A program made the position numbers and the translations under genes. Of a DNA stretch of 44,879 nt, positions 6,872-15,240 are shown piece by piece. The notes under the pieces were generated by a model that saw only the letters and a program-made list of their open reading frames with translations, searched no databases and was not told where the DNA came from. Numbering within the stretch: the stretch's first letter is position 1; each line of letters begins with the position of its first letter. The stretch is from an uncultured Coriobacteriaceae bacterium (GTDB taxonomy: Bacteria > Actinomycetota > Coriobacteriia > Coriobacteriales > Atopobiaceae): the NCBI GenBank assembly GCA_902766835.1, contig CACXFC010000273.1, positions 1 through 44,879 on the forward strand, read 5' to 3'.

Positions 6872-9274
6872 ATGTCCATGAAACGTACCCTTGCCGTTTG
6901 GCGTACCTGTGCCGCAAGCGTTGCCCTGTGTGTGGCGCTTGGCGCAAACCCCATGCGGGCTTTCGCACAGCAGGCAGAAGCAGATCCCTTGGTCTCCGAC
7001 CCCATCGCGGTGCAGGAGGAAGGCAAACAGACGATAGAGGAGCCGGCATCAGACCCGACGGACGAGACCCTCCAGGAGGGCTCGACGCCGGCTGGCACTC
7101 CCGCCGTGGCTGCTGGCACAACTACCGACAACCCGGCAACCGACAACACGCTGGCAACCGACGGAGAGCCGGCCGAGGGGTCGGATGGAACGACGACGCC
7201 TGCCGAGGGCGAGCCGAGCGAGGCAGACCCTGCGCAGGGGACCGAAGGCCAGACCGCCGAGGGGCAGGAGCCCGCGGCAACAGACCCCGCCGCAGATCCT
7301 GCCCAGGACCAGGGCTGGGTGCGCGAGGGCGGCGCCACCTACTACTACCGCGGGGGCGCGCCGCTCACCGGCGAGCAGCTGCTGCCGCGCGAGGACGGAG
7401 GCGGCGAGGCGTGGTACTGGCTCGGGCCCGATGGCGCCATGGTGCGCTCCGCGGACGTCTACGTGCCCGCCGAGGGCGGCGGCAAGTGGGTGCGCTGCGG
7501 CGCCGACGGCGCCATGCTCACCGGCGAGCACTACGCCAACGACCCGGCGGGCGGCCACGTCGGCTGGTACCACTTCGACGAGCAGACCCGTGCGATGTCG
7601 TTCGGCCTCACCGACCTGCCCTCCGGCAAGACGGTCTTCTATGACAAGGCCACCGGCGTCATGCGCTTCGGTGAGCGCTGCGTGGGCGGCTCCTGGTACC
7701 TCTTCGAGAACGGCAACGGGGCCATGGTGCGCGGCTGGCGCTGGCTGCCTGCCGGCGCCAAGTGGGTCTACTATGCGCCCGAGGATGGCCGCATGAGCAT
7801 GGGGGAGCGCTACGTCACCGACGGCGAGCAAGGCTGGTGCTACTTCGACCCCGTCACCGGCGCCACTACCTTCGGGTGGTCCTACCATGACGGTGCGTGG
7901 CACTACTACAACACCTCCAACGGCCGCGCCTTCACCGGCGAGCGCTACATCACCGACGGCGAGCAGGGCTGGTGCTTCTTCAACGAGGACCGCGGCACGC
8001 TCCACCAAGGCTTCAAGTACCTCCCGCAGCACAGCAAGTGGGTCTACTACGACGGCGCCTCCGGGCGCATGCGCTTCGGCGAGCAGCTCATCGACGGCTC
8101 CTGGTACCTCTTCGACGGCGTCACCGGAGCTATGCAGACCGGCTGGCGCCATCTGCCCTCCAACGGCGGCAAGTGGGTGTACTACGACCCGAAGGACGGC
8201 AAAATGGCCACCGGAGAGAAGTACGCGACCGAGGGGATCAAGGGCTGGTATTACTTCGACAAGGTCACTGGCGCGATGCAGACGGGTTGGCGCTATCTTG
8301 AGTCCGGCTCTGGCAAGTGGGTGCACTACGACCTGCAGACCGGCCGCATGGACACCGGCGAGCGCTACATCACCGACGGCGAGCCTGGCTGGTGCCTCTT
8401 CGACAAGACCACCGGTGCCCTGCAACAGGGGCTTCGCTACCTTCCCGACCACAACAAGGTGGTCTACTACGACCGCTACACCGGCCGCATGCGCCTTGGC
8501 TTGCAGGAGATAGGGGGAACACAGGTATTCTTCGACCCCGTGACGGGCGCCATGCAGGCGGACGGTTTTGATGTGATGGCTCGCGCGGCGCACGTGGATG
8601 GCCTGGCGATTCCCGACGAAACCCTGCTTGCCTTGCTTCAGGATGGCGCGCGTGTTCGCGTGCTGGGCGACAGCATCTGTGGCGGCTGGGGCGTCAGCAC
8701 CCCAATTGCCTATGGCGAGCGTGTCATAGCCCAGATAGACGATAAGACGTGGCACGAGCCTGCGGACCAGGCGCCCACATGGGTGAACGCCCTGCGCTCC
8801 TACCTTGCGGCCCATAACGGCACGCTCTTCAACGCGGCCGTTCCCGCCAAGGGCTACGACTGGTTCGACACCCTCGAGGAGGGTCTGCCCAACGGTGGCG
8901 AGGAGGCCTTCGACCTTACGATTGTCGCTTTGGGCACCAATGACTGGGGGAAGACTCCGGAGGAGTTGACCGCCTACGCCACGAGCGTGTATGCAAAGGC
9001 ACAGGAAACGGGCGGTAAGGTGCTTGCCGTGCTGCCTGCGCCGGTCAAGACGAATGCCGAAGGCCATGAAGGCTCCTTCAAGGTGCATCAGACCCTAGTG
9101 GACACCTGCAATGACCTTGGCATCCAGACGATTGACCTCTTCCAGCACTTCTATCCCGCAGCGCTTGCGGCCAAGTTTGCAACTCCGGAGCTCTATGCCG
9201 ACGGTGTCCACCCGACGGTGGCGGGCCAGGCGGTGCTGTGGAACATCATCTCGGAGAGTCTGGGCATCATCTAG
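6872..9274 (+). CDS. Secreted SGNH/GDSL esterase with cell-wall-binding repeats
   Basis: An 800-aa secreted protein. The start is taken at ATG 6872 (ATG 6878 is equally possible). An in-frame extension to 6737 would overlap the previous gene and push the signal peptide inward. After the signal peptide, ending near FAQQAEA, comes an acidic Glu/Pro/Ala/Thr linker to about residue 147. About 420 residues of aromatic/Gly-rich cell-wall-binding repeats follow (units like GKWVYYD..GRM and GWCYFD..TGA). The C-terminal SGNH hydrolase has GDSICGG (Ser601), GTND (Asn690 region) and DGVHPT (Asp777, His780). It is probably an extracellular O-deacylase or esterase held at the wall. Lying next to an acylation operon, it could remove groups that operon adds, although a lipase-like role is not excluded. 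Confidence 0.85.
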   Translation: MSMKRTLAVWRTCAASVALCVALGANPMRAFAQQAEADPLVSDPIAVQEEGKQTIEEPASDPTDETLQEGSTPAGTPAVAAGTTTDNPATDNTLATDGEPAEGSDGTTTPAEGEPSEADPAQGTEGQTAEGQEPAATDPAADPAQDQGWVREGGATYYYRGGAPLTGEQLLPREDGGGEAWYWLGPDGAMVRSADVYVPAEGGGKWVRCGADGAMLTGEHYANDPAGGHVGWYHFDEQTRAMSFGLTDLPSGKTVFYDKATGVMRFGERCVGGSWYLFENGNGAMVRGWRWLPAGAKWVYYAPEDGRMSMGERYVTDGEQGWCYFDPVTGATTFGWSYHDGAWHYYNTSNGRAFTGERYITDGEQGWCFFNEDRGTLHQGFKYLPQHSKWVYYDGASGRMRFGEQLIDGSWYLFDGVTGAMQTGWRHLPSNGGKWVYYDPKDGKMATGEKYATEGIKGWYYFDKVTGAMQTGWRYLESGSGKWVHYDLQTGRMDTGERYITDGEPGWCLFDKTTGALQQGLRYLPDHNKVVYYDRYTGRMRLGLQEIGGTQVFFDPVTGAMQADGFDVMARAAHVDGLAIPDETLLALLQDGARVRVLGDSICGGWGVSTPIAYGERVIAQIDDKTWHEPADQAPTWVNALRSYLAAHNGTLFNAAVPAKGYDWFDTLEEGLPNGGEEAFDLTIVALGTNDWGKTPEELTAYATSVYAKAQETGGKVLAVLPAPVKTNAEGHEGSFKVHQTLVDTCNDLGIQTIDLFQHFYPAALAAKFATPELYADGVHPTVAGQAVLWNIISESLGII

Positions 9275-9289
9275 GCAGTCGGCCGTGCG

Positions 9290-11110
9290 GTGTACCAAGT
9301 GATGAGGAAGGCAATGGAGCAACGGGAGCCAAAGCTAGGCGAAGACACCGAGCGTCGAACGTGGTTGGGCGCTCGCGGCTCATGGCATCCTACGAGAATG
9401 CAGCGTGTGCTCTTCCTTGCCCTGTTGACCTTGATCTGCTCATACCCGTTTTTCCGCAGCACCATTGCCTTGGGCCACGACGTGATGTTCCACCTTTTGC
9501 GCATCGAGTCGATCGCAAAGGGCCTCTCACAGGGCATCCTGCCCGTACGGCTCTACCAGGCACAGGCGTATGGCTTGGGCTATCCCTGTGGGGTCTGCTA
9601 CCCAGACACTTTCCTCTACGCGCCGGCGCTGCTGCGCTGCCTGGGCCTGTCGCTCAAGGGCGCCTACGTGGCGTTCATCGTCATGGTGAATGCGGCGACG
9701 GCTTTCCTTGCCCTCTATTCGTTCAGGCGGCTGTTTGGCTCTTACGAGGCGGGCATGGCGTGCACGGTTCTATGGGCCTTGGCCCCATATCGCCTGTGCT
9801 GCCTGTTCATCCGTGCGAGTGTGGGGGAGTACCTGGCGCTGGTCTTTGCCCCGCTGCTTGCCCTGGGCATTTGGGCAACGCTTGGCACCGACAGATGGAA
9901 GAATGGCTGGGTCTGGCTCGGTCTGGCCTGCGCCGGCATCGCCCAGTCCCATCTGCTGAGCATCGTGCTGTTCGCCCTCATTGGCCTGCCGGTGGTTGTC
10001 GTTCTGCTCGTGAGGGGCACGACATCGCATAAGCTCTTCGGCCTCGCCAAGGCGGCCGTGCTGGCAACGGCGCTTTCGCTGTGGTTTGTGGTGCCCTTCA
10101 TGTCCTTCTACACGCAGCATGCGATGAAGGTGGCAGGTGTGGTGGAAGACACGTTCCGCTGGTCGCTCGAGCCCGCCCAGCTGCTTGCTCCCTTCCAGTC
10201 GTTCGAGGGGGTCTCGAGTCCTTTGGGAGATTCGCTCGAAAGCGAAATGCCGCTGGGGCTTGGATGGGCCCTGATGCTTGGCGTCCCCGCGTGGATCGCC
10301 ACACTCGACACGTCTCGCAAGGACTCCGATGAGGCGCCCGATGCGCCGGTGGCCCTGCTGCTTGCGGTGGCCGCTTGCGTGGCCGCCCTGCTCACCACCT
10401 ATCTATTCCCCTGGTACAAGCAATACGACGCGGGCTTTATGGGCGCCATTATGGGCAAGCTTGCCGTCATCCAGTTCCCCTGGCGCTTCTTGGGGCAGGC
10501 AAGCATCCTGCTGGCGCTGCTGTGGGGAGTCTTGCTGCTGCGGTGGCGCGGCAACACGGTGCGCGCGCTTGCCCTTGCCGCGCTTTGCCTCAGCGTGCTG
10601 GAGGCGGGGTATGCGACCAGCACCTATGTGCGCCATGCCTACGTGCTTCCCGAGGAGCAGCTGCTTGCCGAGGCGGGAGCCGAGATCGGAGCGGGGGAGT
10701 ACCTGCCGGAAGGCGTGGAGCTCGATGACGTGAAGGCGCGGGCGGACAGACAGCCCATTGCCTCGTCCGAAATGTTGGAGATCCAAGCGTCTGGTTGGCA
10801 GAACTCCCAGAGCTACGTCATCACCTACCGGAACAACGGGGCAGGCGAGGAGCGTATCTCGCTTCCCGTACTCTGGTGCAAGCTCCTGAAGGCAACCGTC
10901 ACAACCGATACGGGCAAGGATGAACCTCGCGCGTTGGGCATGGCTGGTGGGTTTGCCGAGCTTATAGTAGAGCCGCAGGAGCAAGCGACCGTGGAGGTCC
11001 GCTTCGTCGAACCGCTGCCGTGGCGCCTGGCCGAGGTGGTTTCGGTTCTTACGGTTATCGGCCTTGTGGCATGGGCGGAATACGCCCGTCGTGGCAATGC
11101 ACGCCTTTAG
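9290..11110 (+). CDS. Polytopic membrane protein, PTPS-related (GT-C-like)
   Basis: A 606-aa integral membrane protein with roughly 12 hydrophobic segments. The first outer loop has GHDVMFHLLRIESIAKGL and GLGYPCGVCYPDTFLYAP, the pattern of the '6-pyruvoyl-tetrahydropterin synthase-related' membrane family. Despite the name, this family resembles YfhO/GT-C glycosyltransferases using polyprenyl-phosphate sugars; the early Asp (GHD) fits a GT-C catalytic acid. A C-terminal extracellular domain of about 130 residues precedes a last membrane helix. The start is uncertain: GTG 9290, ATG 9302, ATG 9314 and ATG 9398 are all in frame and none has an ideal SD. It probably transfers sugar onto a surface glycan. 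Confidence 0.65.
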   Translation: MYQVMRKAMEQREPKLGEDTERRTWLGARGSWHPTRMQRVLFLALLTLICSYPFFRSTIALGHDVMFHLLRIESIAKGLSQGILPVRLYQAQAYGLGYPCGVCYPDTFLYAPALLRCLGLSLKGAYVAFIVMVNAATAFLALYSFRRLFGSYEAGMACTVLWALAPYRLCCLFIRASVGEYLALVFAPLLALGIWATLGTDRWKNGWVWLGLACAGIAQSHLLSIVLFALIGLPVVVVLLVRGTTSHKLFGLAKAAVLATALSLWFVVPFMSFYTQHAMKVAGVVEDTFRWSLEPAQLLAPFQSFEGVSSPLGDSLESEMPLGLGWALMLGVPAWIATLDTSRKDSDEAPDAPVALLLAVAACVAALLTTYLFPWYKQYDAGFMGAIMGKLAVIQFPWRFLGQASILLALLWGVLLLRWRGNTVRALALAALCLSVLEAGYATSTYVRHAYVLPEEQLLAEAGAEIGAGEYLPEGVELDDVKARADRQPIASSEMLEIQASGWQNSQSYVITYRNNGAGEERISLPVLWCKLLKATVTTDTGKDEPRALGMAGGFAELIVEPQEQATVEVRFVEPLPWRLAEVVSVLTVIGLVAWAEYARRGNARL

Positions 11111-11200
11111 TTGACGAGCGCCTGAGCGTGCACTGGGGGCGTCAAATGCCGTTTCCCCTGAATCATCATTAGAGGCTCGCTTCTGAGCTGCATGTGTGGT

Positions 11201-11231
11201 TTGCGGCAAGGCAGACATGTCTTGCTAGAAT
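11201..11231 (+). promoter_or_regulatory. Candidate promoter upstream of the first GT2 gene
   Basis: TTGCGG (11201-11206) and TAGAAT (11226-11231) are separated by 19 bp, a little longer than ideal. This lies in the 162-bp gap before a gene with a strong SD, so a separate transcript is plausible. Confidence 0.4.
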
Positions 11232-11272
11232 ACTCTGCGTATGTGTGAAACGCTCAGCTAAGGAGCCCCATC

Positions 11273-12208
11273 TTGTCTAACCCAACGATTGCGGTGCTGG
11301 TCCCCTGCTACAACGAGGCCCTGACCATCGCAAAGGTTATCGACGACTTCCACACCTCGCTGCCCGAGGCGACGGTGTATGTGTATGACAACAACTCATC
11401 GGATGGCACGTCCGAGATCGCGCTGGCCCACGGCGCCGTCGTGGTGGCTGAGCCGCGGCAGGGCAAGGGCAACGTGGTGCGCCAGATGCTGCGCGACATC
11501 GATGCCGACTGCTACCTGATGGTCGATGGTGACGACACCTATCCCGCCGAAGCAGCTCCCGCGCTGGTGGCACCCATCCTGAACGGCACGGCCGACCACG
11601 TGGTGGGTGACCGCCTCTCCAACGGCACCTACGGTGAGGAGAACAAGCGCGCCGGGCACGCCTTTGGCAACGACCTCGTCCGCTGGCTCATCAAGCGCCT
11701 CTATGGCTTCGACTACAACGACGTCATGACGGGCTATCGTGCCATGAGCCGCGCCTTCGTCAAGACGCTGCCGGTGCTCTCCGAGGGCTTCCAGATCGAG
11801 ACGGAGCTTTCCATCCACGCGGTCGACAAGCGCTGGCGCATCGTGCAGATCCCCATCGAGTACCGCGACCGTCCCGAGGGTTCGGTTTCGAAGCTCGACA
11901 CCATCCCGGACGGCATCCGCGTTCTGCGCATGATCGCCAGCCTGGCAAAGGACTACAAGCCGCTGCCGTTCTTCGGCATCCTGTCGTTCGTCTCGCTGGC
12001 GTTCTGCCTGCTGTTGGGCATCCCCGTCATCACCGAGTTCCACGTTACGGGCATGGTGCCGCGCTTCCCCACGGCCATTCTCGCACTTGGCCTGGGCATC
12101 CTGGCGGTGCTCTTCTTCGTGTCGGGCCTGATTCTCGACACGGTGGTCAAGGGCAACCGCCGCCAGTGGGAGCTTGAGGTCATGCGCGTGTGGAACGAGC
12201 GCAGGTAA
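11273..12208 (+). CDS. GT2 glycosyltransferase, DPM1/polyprenyl-phosphate type, membrane-anchored
   Basis: 311 aa from a TTG start, chosen because AAGGAG (11260-11265) lies 7 nt upstream and no ATG precedes the fold. The GT-A domain begins at once: VLVPCYNEALTIAKVI, DNNSSDGT, and a DGDDTYP metal-binding DXD. A DRLSNG motif and the MTGYRAMSRAFVKTLP acceptor-region motif follow. Two C-terminal hydrophobic segments (about 234-253 and 263-290) anchor it to the membrane. By family, it makes a polyprenyl-phosphate-linked sugar on the cytoplasmic face, which the neighbouring GT-C-like proteins could use outside. The sugar cannot be told from sequence. Confidence 0.85.
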   Translation: MSNPTIAVLVPCYNEALTIAKVIDDFHTSLPEATVYVYDNNSSDGTSEIALAHGAVVVAEPRQGKGNVVRQMLRDIDADCYLMVDGDDTYPAEAAPALVAPILNGTADHVVGDRLSNGTYGEENKRAGHAFGNDLVRWLIKRLYGFDYNDVMTGYRAMSRAFVKTLPVLSEGFQIETELSIHAVDKRWRIVQIPIEYRDRPEGSVSKLDTIPDGIRVLRMIASLAKDYKPLPFFGILSFVSLAFCLLLGIPVITEFHVTGMVPRFPTAILALGLGILAVLFFVSGLILDTVVKGNRRQWELEVMRVWNERR

Positions 12209-12281
12209 CGCGCCCTGCAGGCAAGACATGTTCGTGTAAGGCTTCGATTCTTCGACGCATTTGAAGAGGTGCGTAAACGCT

Positions 12282-13301
12282 ATGGATACAAGTGGTGTCG
12301 ATACGACGGTGGCAGTCGAGCAGAACCCTGCCTGCCCCAAGCTCTGGGTGGTCATCCCGTGCTACAACGAGGAGGCGGTCATCCCCGAGACCAGCCGTCG
12401 CCTCACAATCAAGATGCACGCACTGCTCGAGTCGGGTCGCATCGACCCGCAAAGTCACGTGCTGCTCATTGACAACGGCAGTCGTGACGCCACTTGGAGC
12501 CAGATCAGCCAACTGCATGCCGGCCGCCTGGGCGAACTCGAGGTGAAGCCCGGGCTGTTCCGTGGCTTGAGCCTGGCACACAACGCCGGACACCAGGGCG
12601 GGCTCTATGCCGGCCTCATGCATGCGCTGGACCACGGATGCGACTGCACCATCTCGCTCGATGCCGACCTGCAGGATGACATCGAGGCCATCGACGAGAT
12701 GCTGGCTAAGCATGCGGCGGGCGCCGAGGTCGTCTATGGCGTGCGCAACAACCGCGACACCGACACCGCCTTCAAGCGCAACACCGCCGAGGGCTTCTAT
12801 GGCTTCATGCGCTGGCTGGGAGTTGAGATGGTGTCCGACTCCGCCGACTACCGCCTGATGGGGCGTCGCTCGCTTACGGCACTCTCGCGCTATCAGGAGG
12901 CCAACCTCTTCCTGAGGGGCATCGTGCCCTCGTTGGGCTTCCCTGCCGACAAGGTCTACTATCGCCGCGCGGAGCGCTTCGCGGGGGAGTCGAAGTACCC
13001 GCTGGGCGACCTCATCTCCTTCGCGCTGGAAGGCATCACGTCGTTCTCTACCACTCCCATACGCCTGGTGACCATAGCGGGCCTGCTCTCGCTGGTGGTT
13101 TCGTTTGTCATGGTGCTCTATGCCCTCATCAGCCGTGCTACCGGGCATGTGGTGCCGGGCTGGACGAGCCTGATGGTATCGGTGTGGTTTGTGGGTGGCA
13201 TGATCATGGTGTCGCTGGGCATCGTGGGAGAGTATGTGGGTCGCACCTACATCGAGTCGAAGCGCCGTCCGCGCTACATCATCAGCGACTGGCTCGACTA
13301 G
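12282..13301 (+). CDS. GT2 glycosyltransferase, GtrB-like with two C-terminal membrane helices
   Basis: 339 aa from ATG 12282, with SD GAAGAGGT at 12263-12270 (11-nt spacing); a TTG at 12261 is the alternative. Motifs are VVIPCYNEEAVIPE, LLIDNGSRD, the NAGHQGGLYAGL loop, SLDADLQDD (DXD) and DYRLMGRRSL. The C-terminus has two long hydrophobic segments, ending GEYVGRTYIESKRRPRYI. That layout matches GtrB/YkcC-type polyprenyl-phosphate glucosyltransferases. It follows another enzyme of the same broad class by 73 bp, so two different lipid-linked sugars may be made here. The sugar specificity is unknown. Confidence 0.87.
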   Translation: MDTSGVDTTVAVEQNPACPKLWVVIPCYNEEAVIPETSRRLTIKMHALLESGRIDPQSHVLLIDNGSRDATWSQISQLHAGRLGELEVKPGLFRGLSLAHNAGHQGGLYAGLMHALDHGCDCTISLDADLQDDIEAIDEMLAKHAAGAEVVYGVRNNRDTDTAFKRNTAEGFYGFMRWLGVEMVSDSADYRLMGRRSLTALSRYQEANLFLRGIVPSLGFPADKVYYRRAERFAGESKYPLGDLISFALEGITSFSTTPIRLVTIAGLLSLVVSFVMVLYALISRATGHVVPGWTSLMVSVWFVGGMIMVSLGIVGEYVGRTYIESKRRPRYIISDWLD

Positions 13302-13356
13302 GGCCAAACGCTGCGGCTTGCCACGCGCACACGGGAGCGATAGGGGAGGAAGCGCT

Positions 13357-15135
13357 ATGTCAGGGCGCCATAAGGCCATGCGTCAAGATGCGCAAACTAC
13401 ACCGACGAGCCCAAGCCAGACGGCAGAGGCGGCTACGGGCGCGGTGGGGCATATCTGCGCTTGGGCATCAGGGGCCTTTACGACGCTCATCCTCTTTGCG
13501 GCAACGGTGCTGTTTGCGGGACTATCTGTCGCCTCGGCAGTTCTGACCGTGCAGGGGCGCGACTTTTCGATGACGTGGGCAACCATCAGCACCTATAACG
13601 CGATTCCCGTCATCGTGGGTCTTGTCCTTTGGTGCGGTGTTGCCCTGTGGGTGGTACGCCGCCAAACAGTGCCGGGGCACCGCCGCAATGCCCTCATCGG
13701 CTTTTGGGTTTCGTTTCTGCTGAGCCTCGCCTGGATATTCATCTCGTGCAGCGGCCCGGCTCGCGACTCCTACGATGTGTCGGGTGCGGCTTGGGCCATG
13801 CTGGGCGACGAGATTGTGCCTGAGTCCATGAAGAGCTGGGCGGCGCACGGGCGCTTCGTCTGGGGCATCGAGATGCCCGAAGGTATGCCCAGCAACGAAT
13901 CGTACCTGGGCCGCAACCCGCACCAGCTGCTGCTGGTTGCGATGCTCGAGCTCTGCCAGCTTGTGGCGGGCACGGGCTTTGCCCAGCTCTTTCAGGTGCT
14001 GAATGCCTTCGTCAACGGGGCAACATGGTTCGTGCTTATCGAGCTTACCTACGAGCTTTGCCGCGACGATCGCGCGGCGGTGTTCGCCTTGGGCATCTGC
14101 GCCCTGTTCAACCCCATAGTGCTCTACGCCACCTTCATCTACGGCAACTCTCTTGCCCTGCTGCTCGACCTGCTCGCCTGGTGGCTGACTTTGCGGGCGC
14201 TCCGCGAGGGCGTCTCCACGCGCATGCAGATGCTTCAACTGCTGGGGGCATCGGCCCTGCTTGCGCTGGGTGCGCTCGTGAAGCAGACGATGGTCATCGT
14301 CTCCATCGCCTTTGCGGTCACGATCGTCGCCCACATGGTGAGAACCCGCTCCGTGCGCATCGTGCCCTTTATTGTGCTGCCGTTTCTTTTGTATAGCGTA
14401 ACGAACGGGGCGCTTCTGGCGCACTACGAACAAAAGACGGGCTCGCAGCTTATCGGCCAGCCTAAGCTCACCTGGATCGTCATGGGCCTTGGCGGCGGCC
14501 GCGAGTATGATGCCGCTGCTACGGGAAACCCTGCCCTTGCCGATGACCTTGGGTATCCGGGTTACTTTGACGCGTATGTGTTCAAGTCGCCCAAGCAGGA
14601 GGGCTTTGCCTCCATCGACGAGATGAACGCGTACACGCTGAAGCTCAGGTTACAGCACTTCAGGCGCGACCCCGCTTTCACGTTGCGCTTCTTTGGCCGC
14701 AAGCTTGCCACGGAATGGCTCGAGCCCACCTATGAGTGCCTAAGAGTCTCCAACTATGACGGGGAGCCGGGAAACCCTGCTACGGTTCTAGCCGATAAGA
14801 GCAGGGAGTATACCGTGGTGGGAAGGCACTTTTACTACGGGCGGCTCAACAGCGCCATCATCTGTCTGGCCGATCTGGCCCAGTCTCTCGTGTACTTCGG
14901 AGCGCTTGCCTATTGCGCGAAGGCGCTGCGTGATTGCCGTGGGGCGAAGCTTGGAACTGCCGAGCTGCTCCCCCTCATTCTCATACTGGGCAGCGTCGTC
15001 CTGTATGTGGTATGGGAGAGCAAGTCGATGTATCTCATGCCCTACATCGTGTTCATGATTCCACAGGCGTCGGTCGGCTGGATTTGGGCAGCACATGCTG
15101 TTAGGACTCACGACATCAACACGCACATGCACTAA
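13357..15135 (+). CDS. GT-C-like multi-pass membrane protein (probable glycosyltransferase)
   Basis: 592 aa from ATG 13357, which has SD GGGGAGGA (13343-13350); 41 in-frame codons upstream overlap the previous gene and are not credible. About 11-12 hydrophobic segments are visible, with outer loops containing DSYDVSGAAW (candidate Asp) and a long C-terminal loop. The motifs QPKLTWIVMGL, FFGRKLATEW and a final VVWESKSMYLMPY recur as LPKTTWIAMG, FFGAKLATEW and VLWEAKSVYVLPY in the C-terminal half of the protein at 20753-23656. The two are therefore homologous. It probably uses a polyprenyl-phosphate sugar, perhaps one made by the two GT2 enzymes just upstream. Confidence 0.65.
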   Translation: MSGRHKAMRQDAQTTPTSPSQTAEAATGAVGHICAWASGAFTTLILFAATVLFAGLSVASAVLTVQGRDFSMTWATISTYNAIPVIVGLVLWCGVALWVVRRQTVPGHRRNALIGFWVSFLLSLAWIFISCSGPARDSYDVSGAAWAMLGDEIVPESMKSWAAHGRFVWGIEMPEGMPSNESYLGRNPHQLLLVAMLELCQLVAGTGFAQLFQVLNAFVNGATWFVLIELTYELCRDDRAAVFALGICALFNPIVLYATFIYGNSLALLLDLLAWWLTLRALREGVSTRMQMLQLLGASALLALGALVKQTMVIVSIAFAVTIVAHMVRTRSVRIVPFIVLPFLLYSVTNGALLAHYEQKTGSQLIGQPKLTWIVMGLGGGREYDAAATGNPALADDLGYPGYFDAYVFKSPKQEGFASIDEMNAYTLKLRLQHFRRDPAFTLRFFGRKLATEWLEPTYECLRVSNYDGEPGNPATVLADKSREYTVVGRHFYYGRLNSAIICLADLAQSLVYFGALAYCAKALRDCRGAKLGTAELLPLILILGSVVLYVVWESKSMYLMPYIVFMIPQASVGWIWAAHAVRTHDINTHMH

Positions 15136-15166
15136 AGTGCACCGTTGATTACATCAAATACCCGTT

Positions 15167-15198
15167 TTGTCACAGGCTCGCCTGTTTCATGCTACATT
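15167..15198 (+). promoter_or_regulatory. Weak promoter-like sequence with a hairpin in the spacer
   Basis: TTGTCA (15167-15172) and TACATT (15193-15198) are 20 bp apart. A short perfect inverted repeat ACAGGC/GCCTGT (15172-15185) fills the spacer and could be an operator. The gene downstream has a good SD (GGTGAGG), consistent with its own start of transcription. Confidence 0.3.
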
Positions 15199-15240
15199 TA
15201 AAAACGCTTTGTGTTTCTAGCTTGCGTGAGGTGAGGCTTT

